A stretch of 64,000 bases of DNA from Stieleria sp. JC731 (lineage in GTDB: Bacteria > Planctomycetota > Planctomycetia > Pirellulales > Pirellulaceae), in contig NZ_JAJKFQ010000002.1 of assembly GCF_020966635.1 (NCBI RefSeq), positions 124,001-188,000 on the forward strand, written 5' to 3'. Position 1 is the first letter of the stretch. Each line of letters opens with the position of its first letter. A program made the translations under genes and the position numbers. Below, in pieces: positions 27,931 through 36,067 of the stretch. The notes beneath the pieces are model-generated. The model saw only the letters and a list, made by a program, of their open reading frames with translations. It was not told the origin of the DNA and did no database searches.

Positions 27931-28574
27931 CCGAGTTCACCTCCTTCGCCAGCAACAGATCGCTGCTCAACACACTCTTGAAGCCGTTGGCGAATTTGCC
28001 AAAGCTGCTTTTTCACAGCTGCGACCGACCGTCCGCTACGGATAGCCATTTCCTCTAATGAAATTTCCTCATCGTAGCGCCAGCGAATGAAACGCCGCAG
28101 ATGATCGGCTAGTGAATTGACGCAAGTTTTCAGTGACTCCAACCGTTCGATCTCAAACTCCGTCGGACCACTCGCCCTTCGTTCTAGCTCTCGCTGCAAA
28201 AGATCGGGTGCGTAGCGGGCGTGGTAGTCCGCGACGCGGCGCAGACGAGTCATCTCGGTCTTCAACTGATAACGAGCGATCGCGAACAGCCAAGCTTCAA
28301 AGCGAGTTCCCGGCGCGTAATCTGCCAGTCGAGAATACGCGGCAACAAAAGTACGCTGAGCGATATCGTCGACGTCGATCCCGGGCGGAGCCTGACCGGC
28401 CAGCCAAGCTCTCAAACGAGTCTCGAAATGGCGCACAACGCCTTCATAAGCAGACGTTTCGCCGCCACGGGCGCACGCGATCGCCCGCTCCAACTCAGCA
28501 TTAATCGCTGGCTCGGTGTCGAAATCAGGGGCGCATTGACGCCTGGTATCGCTCGTGTCCTTTGGAACCGTCAT
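27927..28574 (-). CDS. ECF sigma factor (Rhodopirellula-type subfamily)
   Basis: 215 residues from ATG. Region 2 is seen in HFETRLRAWLAGQAPPGIDVDDIAQRTF and YAPGTRFEAWLFAIARYQ; region 4 in FIRWRYDEEISLEEMAIRSGRSVAAVKKQLWQIRQ. The match is to the sigma-70 subfamily typical of Rhodopirellula. It heads the minus-strand block of six genes ending at 16116; it overlaps the FecR gene by ATGA. The sigma-FecR pair probably controls the PSCyt1/DUF1501 genes downstream. Confidence 0.93.
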   Translation of the reverse strand: MTVPKDTSDTRRQCAPDFDTEPAINAELERAIACARGGETSAYEGVVRHFETRLRAWLAGQAPPGIDVDDIAQRTFVAAYSRLADYAPGTRFEAWLFAIARYQLKTEMTRLRRVADYHARYAPDLLQRELERRASGPTEFEIERLESLKTCVNSLADHLRRFIRWRYDEEISLEEMAIRSGRSVAAVKKQLWQIRQRLQECVEQRSVAGEGGELG

Positions 28575-28688
28575 CGCCTTACTATGGCAGCTAAAGCGAC
28601 AAGGTTACCCCTTCACGAGAAAATAAACTCTGTTTTTCCACGAAAACGAATCTGTGGTCTCGCAATGCGAGAAATGCCGACCATTCGT

Positions 28689-29618
28689 TTACAGCGGCAA
28701 GTTTTCCAGATGGACTTTGACGCATTCGCGCATCGCCTGCGGATCGTAGCCGCCTTCCTGAACCGAAACGAGCTTTCCATCGCAATGCTCGTTTGCCAAT
28801 CCAACAACGAACTGTGTCATCTCTTTAAAGTGCTTTGCATCCAACCCCAAGGACCCGACAGGATCGTTGCGGTGGCAATCAAATCCGGCACTGAGGAGCA
28901 ACAACTGCGGTTTGAACGAAGCGGCGAATTGTTCTAAATGGCTGCGGAATTGATCCATGTAGGACTGCGGCGATGTCCCGAATCCGATCGGAACATTCAT
29001 AGTCGTTCCTAAGCCCGCGCCGGTACCGGTTTCATCTTCGTCTCCAGTCCCTGGATAAAACGGCCAACGATGAATTGAAAAGAATGCGACCTGAGCGTCA
29101 TCCCAGAAGACGTCCTGTGTACCGTTGCCATGATGGACATCCCAATCCACGATCATCACTCGGTCAAGTTTTAGACGATCGATCGCTAAGCGAGCGCCAA
29201 TGGCGATGTTGTTGAACAAACAAAATCCCATAGGTGCACCGGCAAGTGCGTGATGCCCAGGCGGTCGAATGAAGCAATAAGCACGCTGATCGTCACCCGC
29301 AACCACCTGCTCAACGGCATCACAAACCGCTCCAGTTGCAAGCCGAGCGACATCGTAGGACTCAGCACTCATGACCGTGTCGGTCTCGATCCTGCCTCCA
29401 CCACGGGCAGCGAAGTTGCTGACCTTTTCGATGTAGTACGGCTGGTGGATAGAACCGATCTGCTCCGCGGATGCCAGCTCCCATGTTGGACGAACGATAC
29501 CGTCTTTTTCGCCCAGCGTTTTTAGGTATTCACCTGCCGGCTCCAACCTGGCTGCACATTCAGGATGCTGACCGGTGTTGTGAAGGCGAAATCGATCGTC
29601 TTGGTAAAGCAACGTCAT
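28689..29618 (-). CDS. Histone deacetylase-family deacylase
   Basis: 309 residues from ATG. Motifs of the HDAC/AcuC/APAH superfamily: RPPGHHA (catalytic His pair), DWDVHHGNGTQ (zinc Asp and His), FFSIHRWPFYPGTG, LLSAGFDCHRNDPVG (second zinc Asp) and EGGYD. All residues needed for zinc hydrolysis are present. Bacterial members deacetylate acetoin-related, polyamine or protein substrates; the substrate here is open. It lies downstream of a cytochrome gene on the same strand. Confidence 0.93.
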   Translation of the reverse strand: MTLLYQDDRFRLHNTGQHPECAARLEPAGEYLKTLGEKDGIVRPTWELASAEQIGSIHQPYYIEKVSNFAARGGGRIETDTVMSAESYDVARLATGAVCDAVEQVVAGDDQRAYCFIRPPGHHALAGAPMGFCLFNNIAIGARLAIDRLKLDRVMIVDWDVHHGNGTQDVFWDDAQVAFFSIHRWPFYPGTGDEDETGTGAGLGTTMNVPIGFGTSPQSYMDQFRSHLEQFAASFKPQLLLLSAGFDCHRNDPVGSLGLDAKHFKEMTQFVVGLANEHCDGKLVSVQEGGYDPQAMRECVKVHLENLPL

Positions 29619-29669
29619 CAGCTATCGATACTTAGCAGGTGTAACACCGATTCGAGAATGCGGTCTTGA

Positions 29670-30155
29670 TCAGCGGCCGCTTTCGGGCCACTGGGCTGGA
29701 ATCAATTGTATCCCGCTTCGACCGTTGGGTTCGGCAACGCGAAGTGAATCACGGACGTAATTGTGACACTCGATACACAGCTTCGTCATACTCAGATATG
29801 TAAACGTCGCACCCTGATGGTTTTTCTTTTCCGCCAAGTCTTCAAGCTCGGAACACTGACGGCGGAATTCCGCACTGAAGTGCTCATAAACTTGGTCGCG
29901 TGCTCGTGGCCACTCTGCAGCTTCACTGATGAGTTTCATCTCCTTCGCACTTTTGGCAATCGATGTGAAATCATTGCGTAACAGTCCTTCCAGCACGGCC
30001 TGCGACCGTTTCAGTTTGGAACGCATGAGCATCCCTTCGGACTGTTCGATCGGTTGAACCGGCTGGTCAGCGAGCGCATCGACCAGACAAAACACTGAAA
30101 TTCCACCGATAAACAAAGCCGTTAAACCAGCCCCGAGCAGTCTTTGTTTTGACAT
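29670..30155 (-). CDS. Exported c-type cytochrome, single haem
   Basis: 161 residues from ATG at 30155, preceded by GAGG; an in-frame TTG at 30179 is less likely. Signal peptide about 1-30 (ends DALADQ). Mature part is helical, with one CIECH haem motif near the C-terminus (C127, C130, H131), the layout of class II (c-prime-like) four-helix cytochromes. The haem site is about 30 residues from the end. Its electron partner is not evident. Confidence 0.85.
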   Translation of the reverse strand: MSKQRLLGAGLTALFIGGISVFCLVDALADQPVQPIEQSEGMLMRSKLKRSQAVLEGLLRNDFTSIAKSAKEMKLISEAAEWPRARDQVYEHFSAEFRRQCSELEDLAEKKNHQGATFTYLSMTKLCIECHNYVRDSLRVAEPNGRSGIQLIPAQWPESGR

Positions 30156-30500
30156 CAGATTGGCCCTCTTTCGCGACAACGATCACTGTGAAGCGTGTGT
30201 CTCACAAAAAGAATGCATCGCCGCCTTCCGCGGAGCCACGTTGCTCGATCAAAACGATCCGTTTCGATGCGATAGATCGTCGTGGCTCTTGTTGCGGATC
30301 CGTTGCAAAACACACCGACAAATCGTGGCTGTAGCAAAACGAAATGACCTTCGGCTATGCCGATCCGACCCCACTGCGACAACTGCGGCGATTTCGTGAC
30401 AGCCTGTCACAAACTGTGCAACTATGAAACGGTTTGCGAGGAAAACGATGCCGTGGGTACTTCAGTTCACCGAAAATGCTGATGATGATTTTGGAGAACA
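30156..30500. other. Intergenic gap upstream of cytochrome gene
   Basis: 345 bp with no recognised gene or RNA. Short frames on both strands overlap and look random. It leads into the repeat block at 30501. Confidence 0.4.
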
Positions 30501-30930
30501 CTGATCTGCACTAATCGAACACTAATCGAACACTAATCGAACACTAATCGAACACTAATCGAACACTAATCGAACACTAATCGAACACTAATCGAACACT
30601 AATCGAACACTAATCAAAGCCGATGCGTGGATGAAATTCAATTCTGCGGATGGAAAATCCAAGTTGCTCATCGCGTACACTCCACCATCATAGCTCACCT
30701 CGAAATACTCGTTGCGGGGTACGCTCATTAGTGTTGATTAGTGAAGATTAGTGGTTGGAAAAGGGGAATACTGATCTGCACTAATCAAAGCCGATGCGCG
30801 GATGAAATTCAATTCGGCGGATACAAAATCAAAGCTGCTCATCACGCACACTGCACCATCATAGCTCACCTCGGAATACTCCTTGCGGGATACGCTTATT
30901 AGTGTTGATTAGTGAAGATTAGTGTTTGGA
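30501..30930. repeat. Two direct copies of a ~160-bp intergenic element
   Basis: Copy A spans 30501-30760 and copy B 30771-30930. Both begin CTGATCTGCACTAATC, share AAAGCCGATGCG, GGATGAAATTCAATTC and CATCATAGCTCACCTC, and end in GTGTTGATTAGTGAAGATTAGTG; identity is about 88% by eye apart from an extra 11-bp satellite in copy A. The ends CACTAATC and GATTAGTG are inverted complements, so each copy can fold back on itself. No coding frame. It may be a small non-autonomous element or a repeat-derived RNA. Confidence 0.85.
30510..30616. repeat. 11-bp satellite, nine perfect copies plus a partial
   Basis: Unit ACTAATCGAAC repeats without change from 30510 to 30608, then breaks as ACTAATCA at 30609-30616. 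Copy B of the surrounding element has one ACTAATC only at the same place, so the satellite expanded inside copy A. Confidence 0.95.
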
Positions 30931-30952
30931 AATTCAAGACCACGAATGCATC

Positions 30953-31960
30953 TTAGACACGTTCGGCAACAATGATCGCTCGGACGGGACCTGGATAACC
31001 TTCGATCGTCTTATCCGGATCGTTGGGGTCCATAAAGTCAGTTAACGATTGAAAAGTCATCCAATCGGTCGTCCGCTGCTCTTGCGAGGTCGTGGCGGTC
31101 ACATCGATCAGGCGTTCGTTCTTGAAACCTGTCCGACGTAGCCACCGGAAGATCATCGGTACCGAAGGCAAAAACCACACGTTGCGCATCTGTGCATAGC
31201 GATCTTCAGGAACGAGCACACGAGGCTGATCACTCTCGACGATCAGTGTTTCAAGGATCAATTGACCACCTTGGACCAGTGATCCAGCCAGACTTCGCAA
31301 ATGGTCGATCGGACTAGTACGGTGGTAAAGAACTCCCGCCGAAACGGCGACGTCAAACAGCTCTAGCTTTGCCGGTAGATCTTCATCGATCAGCGGAACC
31401 ACGTGATGCGGGCACTCGGGTCCGGCGTAGCGACGAAAGACTTCGAACTGGGCAAGGAAACGGAGGATCGGATCAAGTCCCAACACAAAGCTGGCTCCAT
31501 CACCAAGCATCCGCCAACCGTAGTACCCGTTCCCGCACCCAACGTCCAGCACTTTCTTTCCAGTGAAATCGACACACTGCTGGATGCGATCATATTTCCA
31601 GTCCGAGCGCCATTCGGTATCGATGACATGCTCACTGAATTCCAAGGGACCTTTTCGCCAAGGGTGGAATCGCATCAGTAAGTCTTTCAATTGCCCCGAC
31701 GCATCCTCGTTGCTGGGCGCATCGTTAGCCGCATCGCCCGTCGGGACGACTCGGACGCGAGCGCCAGAAAGATCCAGCCGATATTGATCAGCCGAAGGAA
31801 GCTCATCAAAAGTTTTGATCCAACGCTTTAAATCACCGTTGGTTGGCTGGTCCAAACGAGCTTTTGAAAGGCTTGCGACCAGATCGGCAAAGTCGCCTTG
31901 CTTTTGATCTCGTAGCCATTGATCCAGTTCACGCCGATCAAACCATGCGGGAGCGGTCAT
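30953..31960 (-). CDS. cmoB: tRNA U34 carboxymethyltransferase
   Basis: 335 residues from ATG, close to the family length of about 323. CmoB transfers the carboxymethyl group of carboxy-SAM to 5-hydroxyuridine at position 34, giving cmo5U in tRNAs. Seen: HPWRKGPLEFS near residue 95, the SAM motif VLDVGCGNGYYGWRMLG, and SAGVLYHRTSPIDHLRSL and LETLIVE further on. Start overlaps the cmoA stop by four bases (ATGA), so the two enzymes of this pathway are coupled. Confidence 0.95.
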   Translation of the reverse strand: MTAPAWFDRRELDQWLRDQKQGDFADLVASLSKARLDQPTNGDLKRWIKTFDELPSADQYRLDLSGARVRVVPTGDAANDAPSNEDASGQLKDLLMRFHPWRKGPLEFSEHVIDTEWRSDWKYDRIQQCVDFTGKKVLDVGCGNGYYGWRMLGDGASFVLGLDPILRFLAQFEVFRRYAGPECPHHVVPLIDEDLPAKLELFDVAVSAGVLYHRTSPIDHLRSLAGSLVQGGQLILETLIVESDQPRVLVPEDRYAQMRNVWFLPSVPMIFRWLRRTGFKNERLIDVTATTSQEQRTTDWMTFQSLTDFMDPNDPDKTIEGYPGPVRAIIVAERV

Positions 31961-32691
31961 GATGACTTGATGGCAAGAATGGAAACGAAATTAAAACATT
32001 GAAACCACGGCGAAACCGTCTCGAATCCGGCTTGCCGCAATCTAGAGACGTGCGTTTGAACCGTTTCGGGAATCAATGTGTTTTCCAGCGAGCTGCGTTT
32101 TTGGGCAATTTCCAACTCGCTGTAGCCGCAAGCTCGCTTGAAATCCAAGTGCAGGTCAGCCAGTAAAGACTGCTCTGCCGGATGATCAAAGCACACCTTT
32201 TCGCTGAGCACCAAACCGCCACCAGGAAGCATTGCGTCATAACATCGCTGTAGCAGGTCTGATCGTTTATCCGCAGCAATGAACTGCAATGTGAAATTCA
32301 GAACGATCATCGAAGCGTCCGTCATCTCGGTTTCACAAACGTCCTGCAAATGAACCGCAACATCACACAGTCCGACCTGCGTGTCCGCTTCAACACGTTC
32401 GATCAACCGACGAACCATCGCTTCGGAATTGTCAATCGCATGGATGGTTGCATCCGACGGAGCTTTGCCACGAATCAAAGTCGTTGCGGCACCGAGCGAA
32501 CACCCCAAGTCATAAACATTGGATTTTGGAACTACCAATCGTTCGGCGAGCTGCTCGATCACGGACAGGATCGAAGTGTACCCTGGGACGCTGCGAGAAA
32601 TCATGTCCGGGAAGACTTCGGCGACACTGTCGTCAAATTGGAAATTGCCGACGTGATTCCGCGGCAATGCATAGATGTTGTCTCGCGACAT
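31957..32691 (-). CDS. cmoA: Carboxy-S-adenosylmethionine synthase
   Basis: 244 residues from ATG. CmoA makes carboxy-SAM from SAM and prephenate for CmoB. Seen: FQFDDSVAEVFPDMISRSVPGY at about 17-38 (family N-terminus), SAM motif VYDLGCSLGAAT, IHAIDNSEAMVRR, and MIVLNFTLQFI. It begins the cmoA-cmoB pair. Confidence 0.95.
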   Translation of the reverse strand: MSRDNIYALPRNHVGNFQFDDSVAEVFPDMISRSVPGYTSILSVIEQLAERLVVPKSNVYDLGCSLGAATTLIRGKAPSDATIHAIDNSEAMVRRLIERVEADTQVGLCDVAVHLQDVCETEMTDASMIVLNFTLQFIAADKRSDLLQRCYDAMLPGGGLVLSEKVCFDHPAEQSLLADLHLDFKRACGYSELEIAQKRSSLENTLIPETVQTHVSRLRQAGFETVSPWFQCFNFVSILAIKSS

Positions 32692-32763
32692 GGTTTCGAC
32701 TGGCTGGGACTCGACTGACTAAAACGGGGGCTGCTGGATGCTGGTCAATTGCATCTTGATTCG

Positions 32764-32973
32764 CTATTGATCTTGCGAATCTGACTGGCGATGCAGATTG
32801 CCGAACAAATAAACAGCACCGCATCGTCGTGCCGGACCGACAAACAACGTTGGCAAAGGTGCCCGATCACCTAACGGCGCGGCGGTATCGATCCTGACAC
32901 CGTCAAAACGCATGATGATTTCGCACGGCAACCTACCGGGGGCCGATTCACCTGAAACGTCCACGCATGGCAA
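32764..32973 (-). CDS. Possible small hypothetical protein
   Basis: 69 codons from ATG, ending in a SDSQDQ tail, starting six bases after the stop codon of the diadenylate cyclase-like gene on the same strand. Third-position GC bias and the close spacing make it a plausible downstream partner of that gene. No recognised domain; three cysteines. Could be chance. Confidence 0.35.
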   Translation of the reverse strand: MPCVDVSGESAPGRLPCEIIMRFDGVRIDTAAPLGDRAPLPTLFVGPARRCGAVYLFGNLHRQSDSQDQ

Positions 32974-32979
32974 GCGGGT

Positions 32980-33930
32980 TCAATCGTCGCCGCTAGCAGT
33001 GGGGGGCTTGAAAGAAATTTCCTGCCATTTGATGCCCTTGTCCATCGGCTCGATCTGCATCTTCAGATACCCATTTTGATACAGACGCACCGTTCCTGTC
33101 GACTGGCTGACGACAATCGCGATCGCTTTCGTGCGCCGCGTGATCGCTGCAGCTGCCCAGTGCCGTGATCCCAGGCCTTTGGACATGTTCAAATCTTCGT
33201 GCAAAACCTCCAGCATCTGGCGGCTACGCTCGATTGTCCCATCGGCTGTGATCAAAAATGCCCCGTCTAGCTGAGCAAGCTCTTTCGCGTCTTCCTGAGT
33301 CTTGGGATCCAACAGGTTCCGCGCTTTCTTGTTGTACCCCTTGAAGGGATCCACCCCGCTTTCGCTGGCATGACGCAAAACGTTTCGCGTGTCGCCGACG
33401 ACAAACAAGGCTCCGCAAGGTTTGCCTTCGCGACCTTCGACGCCGATCTGAACCGCTAAATCGACAACGGCCTTGAGGACTTTCAGAGGGACGCTGCTTT
33501 CAAGTGACTGCAAATCCCGAGTGCTCAACCGACGCATCCGCTCGTCAAGCTTCAGATGGCTGATCGAATCCAGACGTCCGGTGGTAAATCCCCCGTAGAT
33601 GGCAACCAATTCATCATTCGGCTTGATAAATTCGTCGGCAGCTGCTTCGAGAATCGCGTGCTGCAGGCGTTCCAATAGCGGCGCCTTTTCTTTGTTCAGA
33701 GCGATCGGCTTCAGCCCCGCTTCGGCCGCACCTTGCAATTCTTCCACGGTGTCGACGGCAACGATCAAAGGCTTTTCACAGCCCTTTTTTCGAACCATCT
33801 CGGAGATTCGTTCCCAATCGCTGGCCCCCTCAAGCAGCAAAACCAACGCGTCCGCATTGATTTCTTGGACCAAAGCCATCGCCGATTCGAGCATCGCAAT
33901 GTTGTGTTTGGTCAGCCGGAGGTTTGCCAT
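32980..33930 (-). CDS. Diadenylate cyclase-like protein (DAC domain, DacZ-like layout)
   Basis: 316 residues from ATG. The C-terminal part (about 110-300) is a DAC domain, which joins two ATP into c-di-AMP: DGA motif at 222-224 and the RHR-region motif as GSRHWAAAA (R256, H257, W258), followed by IVVSQSTGTVRLY. The third residue of RHR is Trp and the SEE before TG is SQS, so activity is likely but not certain. The N-terminal about 100 residues form an alpha/beta domain resembling the pyruvate kinase C-terminal fold that precedes the DAC domain in archaeal DacZ. It is not the DisA layout, as no DNA-binding HhH end is present. Confidence 0.82.
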   Translation of the reverse strand: MANLRLTKHNIAMLESAMALVQEINADALVLLLEGASDWERISEMVRKKGCEKPLIVAVDTVEELQGAAEAGLKPIALNKEKAPLLERLQHAILEAAADEFIKPNDELVAIYGGFTTGRLDSISHLKLDERMRRLSTRDLQSLESSVPLKVLKAVVDLAVQIGVEGREGKPCGALFVVGDTRNVLRHASESGVDPFKGYNKKARNLLDPKTQEDAKELAQLDGAFLITADGTIERSRQMLEVLHEDLNMSKGLGSRHWAAAAITRRTKAIAIVVSQSTGTVRLYQNGYLKMQIEPMDKGIKWQEISFKPPTASGDD

Positions 33931-34023
33931 GGCAGGTCAATCAAGCGTCACTATGGTGAAGGAACAGATTTCTCCTTAACTGTAGCTCACCGGTAAAGTC
34001 CCGCCCAGTCAGTCAACGAAATT

Positions 34024-34052
34024 GCACAAGGAATGTCTCCCATTTCTTGTGC
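34024..34052 (-). terminator. Hairpin downstream of reverse transcriptase gene
   Basis: GCACAAGGAATG (34024-34035), 5-nt loop, CATTTCTTGTGC (34041-34052): 11 of 12 pairs match. It lies 72-100 bp beyond the RT stop codon on the minus strand. The following T-run is short (AATTTCG), so termination is plausible but unproven. Confidence 0.45.
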
Positions 34053-34123
34053 TCGCAGTTTGTATTGAACTGTATCAAATCAACTTCGACCAACGTCGCA
34101 CTCGTTCGAATGAGCTATGTCGA

Positions 34124-36061
34124 TCAATCAGCAATCGCATCCAGCTTGGCTCGCATGGTTGCGGCTTGGTCCGGCCGAGTCATCGCGATGTAGGCGATCA
34201 TTCCCTCGAGCGACGCACGATAGTTGGGATGGTTGTCACGGTTCTGTGCTTGCAACCCGGTCTTGGATGCGTTGTGCAGAATTGCCCGAACCTGGCGCAG
34301 CTTCCTCCGGCCTACCCCAGCCTTATCGTTGACGACCAAGCTGGTGACACGCTGCGCCGCATTGCGGCGCAACACCCGCGTCTTGGACGTTTTCACCCGA
34401 AACCCTTCTTCTTCCGCGATGTGGCGAATCTTTGCGATCGCATACCCAATTTGCCCGGCAAAATCTGTCCCGCCGGACAGCGTCATATCGTCAGCGTAAC
34501 GCGTATAGGTAAGGCCAAACTTGTTTGCGAAACCGATCACCCGCCGATCAAGCCTTTCGGTAACCAAATTGGAAATCGCTGGACTGGTGCAGGCACCTTG
34601 CGGCAGCACACGTGGCCCGGTTGCGACCTGATAGGCAGTCCCTTGATAGCTGACCTCTCGCCGCGGTGCTTCGGTACACAGCAATGCCAAAACGGTCGAA
34701 ACCGCTGGCGAATAACCCAGCCAATGAAAGGCATGGCGAACACGAGCAAAACCGATCGTCGGAAAAAAGTCCTCCAGATCCATATTCAACAGGACTTCCT
34801 GACCGATATGCGGCTGGGCTCCGCTCACGATCCCTCGCCCGGGAACAAATCCGTGAACACAATCGCCAACCGGTAGATCGCGAAGGATCTGCGCATAGAT
34901 CCATCGCTGAGCGGCGGCCAATCTGGGTAGCGGAGCCGACAAAGTCCGCGTGCCGCCAGAGCGTTTGGGAATCGAAAACGATACGTAGTGAATTCGCGAC
35001 GCGACATCTTCGTGAAACGCCAACCAACGCAGCCTGCTGATCTCGATCCCCATCGCATCGGCCAAATCCTTGGTCGTATGCAGAACCGGCAGATTGACAG
35101 CCTGCAGCTTGTCAGCATCGCTTTGACAAAGATGCAGCTGCGTCGATACTCGCCTGCCGAGATAGTCAATTTGATTTGCCCGACGGTATTGGATTTCCTT
35201 CTCGCGCTGCTGGCGTCGCTCGGCCGCCTCAGCCTTTTTCAGTGCTTTGCGTTCAGCGCTGGCTTGCCGCTGAGCCTCGATCGCACCGCTCGCTGATCGC
35301 TGGGCCTGATGCCGCAGCAACAGATCGTCGGGACGATAGAAATCCATCTCCGCGCCGACTTCGTGGATGCGTCGCAATTCATCCGAAGTGAGCAGGCCTT
35401 CGGCGACCATGCCCCGGTCGATCAGGTTCGTCCTCGGATCATCCAGCGGGGGAATCAAATCCCGGCGGCCGAACCATGGACTTGCCCACAAATTGACCTT
35501 CTTTGCACTCGACAGCAGTTCGTCGCGATCAATCGGGAGAAACGATTTCGCGTCCAAATCCAGCGTGACGTTCTTTCGGCGCTGTGGCATTCGCCGCGAT
35601 GACTTCGGCGGCACCGATGGGTTCGACGATAAATCTGCGGGCGCAGGTTGATCACCGGAGCGTTGCTTGCGACCTGATTTCGATTCGTCGTCTCCGCCCC
35701 CAAATAAGGACTGAATCAACCGACCAAGGAACCCTCGTTTTGGCTGCGATCGATGTCCACTTCGAAGGCTAGATGACACATCGGTAAACGAAGATCGGTA
35801 TTCGCTGGGGTTAATGTTCGTCGGATGATAAACAAACGGCCGCGTCGAGTCGGTCAAGGGAACGGTTGTTCGGCTATAAGCTGGTCCCAGCACACCACGC
35901 CGGTGAAGGTCATGAATAATATCGCGGGACTCATTGTGGCGAACATCAATTCCTCTTGCTCGTGCACCGATCACAACGTCCGATGCGGTGAATGTCTGAC
36001 CTGACTTAACGAGGTCGACAACATAAAGTTCGAACTTTTCGGTGGTTGCTTTGTCCGCCAT
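34124..36061 (-). CDS. Retron-type reverse transcriptase with long N-terminal extension
   Basis: 645 residues from ATG. The RT domain occupies about 330-620: motif A NMDLEDFF (D428), GA-x-PH at 414-418 corresponding to the retron NAxxH element, LPQGACTSP (486-494), active site YADD (522-525) and VTSLVVN (572-578), close to the VTG region that retron RTs use to recognise their RNA. About 300 residues precede it, starting with a winged-helix-like stretch and then a charged coiled segment near 255-295. Retron RTs copy part of a structured RNA into msDNA. Starts six bases after the SWIM gene stop; the helical-repeat gene and the predicted msr-msd RNA lie further upstream. Best seen as the RT of a type XIII retron. 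Confidence 0.93.
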   Translation of the reverse strand: MADKATTEKFELYVVDLVKSGQTFTASDVVIGARARGIDVRHNESRDIIHDLHRRGVLGPAYSRTTVPLTDSTRPFVYHPTNINPSEYRSSFTDVSSSLRSGHRSQPKRGFLGRLIQSLFGGGDDESKSGRKQRSGDQPAPADLSSNPSVPPKSSRRMPQRRKNVTLDLDAKSFLPIDRDELLSSAKKVNLWASPWFGRRDLIPPLDDPRTNLIDRGMVAEGLLTSDELRRIHEVGAEMDFYRPDDLLLRHQAQRSASGAIEAQRQASAERKALKKAEAAERRQQREKEIQYRRANQIDYLGRRVSTQLHLCQSDADKLQAVNLPVLHTTKDLADAMGIEISRLRWLAFHEDVASRIHYVSFSIPKRSGGTRTLSAPLPRLAAAQRWIYAQILRDLPVGDCVHGFVPGRGIVSGAQPHIGQEVLLNMDLEDFFPTIGFARVRHAFHWLGYSPAVSTVLALLCTEAPRREVSYQGTAYQVATGPRVLPQGACTSPAISNLVTERLDRRVIGFANKFGLTYTRYADDMTLSGGTDFAGQIGYAIAKIRHIAEEEGFRVKTSKTRVLRRNAAQRVTSLVVNDKAGVGRRKLRQVRAILHNASKTGLQAQNRDNHPNYRASLEGMIAYIAMTRPDQAATMRAKLDAIAD

Positions 36062-36067
36062 CGCCGC

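Noticed and set aside
30510-30616. CRISPR or iteron origin
   Set aside because: 11-bp unit without spacers, no replication genes nearby; better read as slippage satellite.
34022-34876. 284-codon plus-strand frame inside the RT gene
   Set aside because: Antisense shadow of the RT codons, with no protein-like features.
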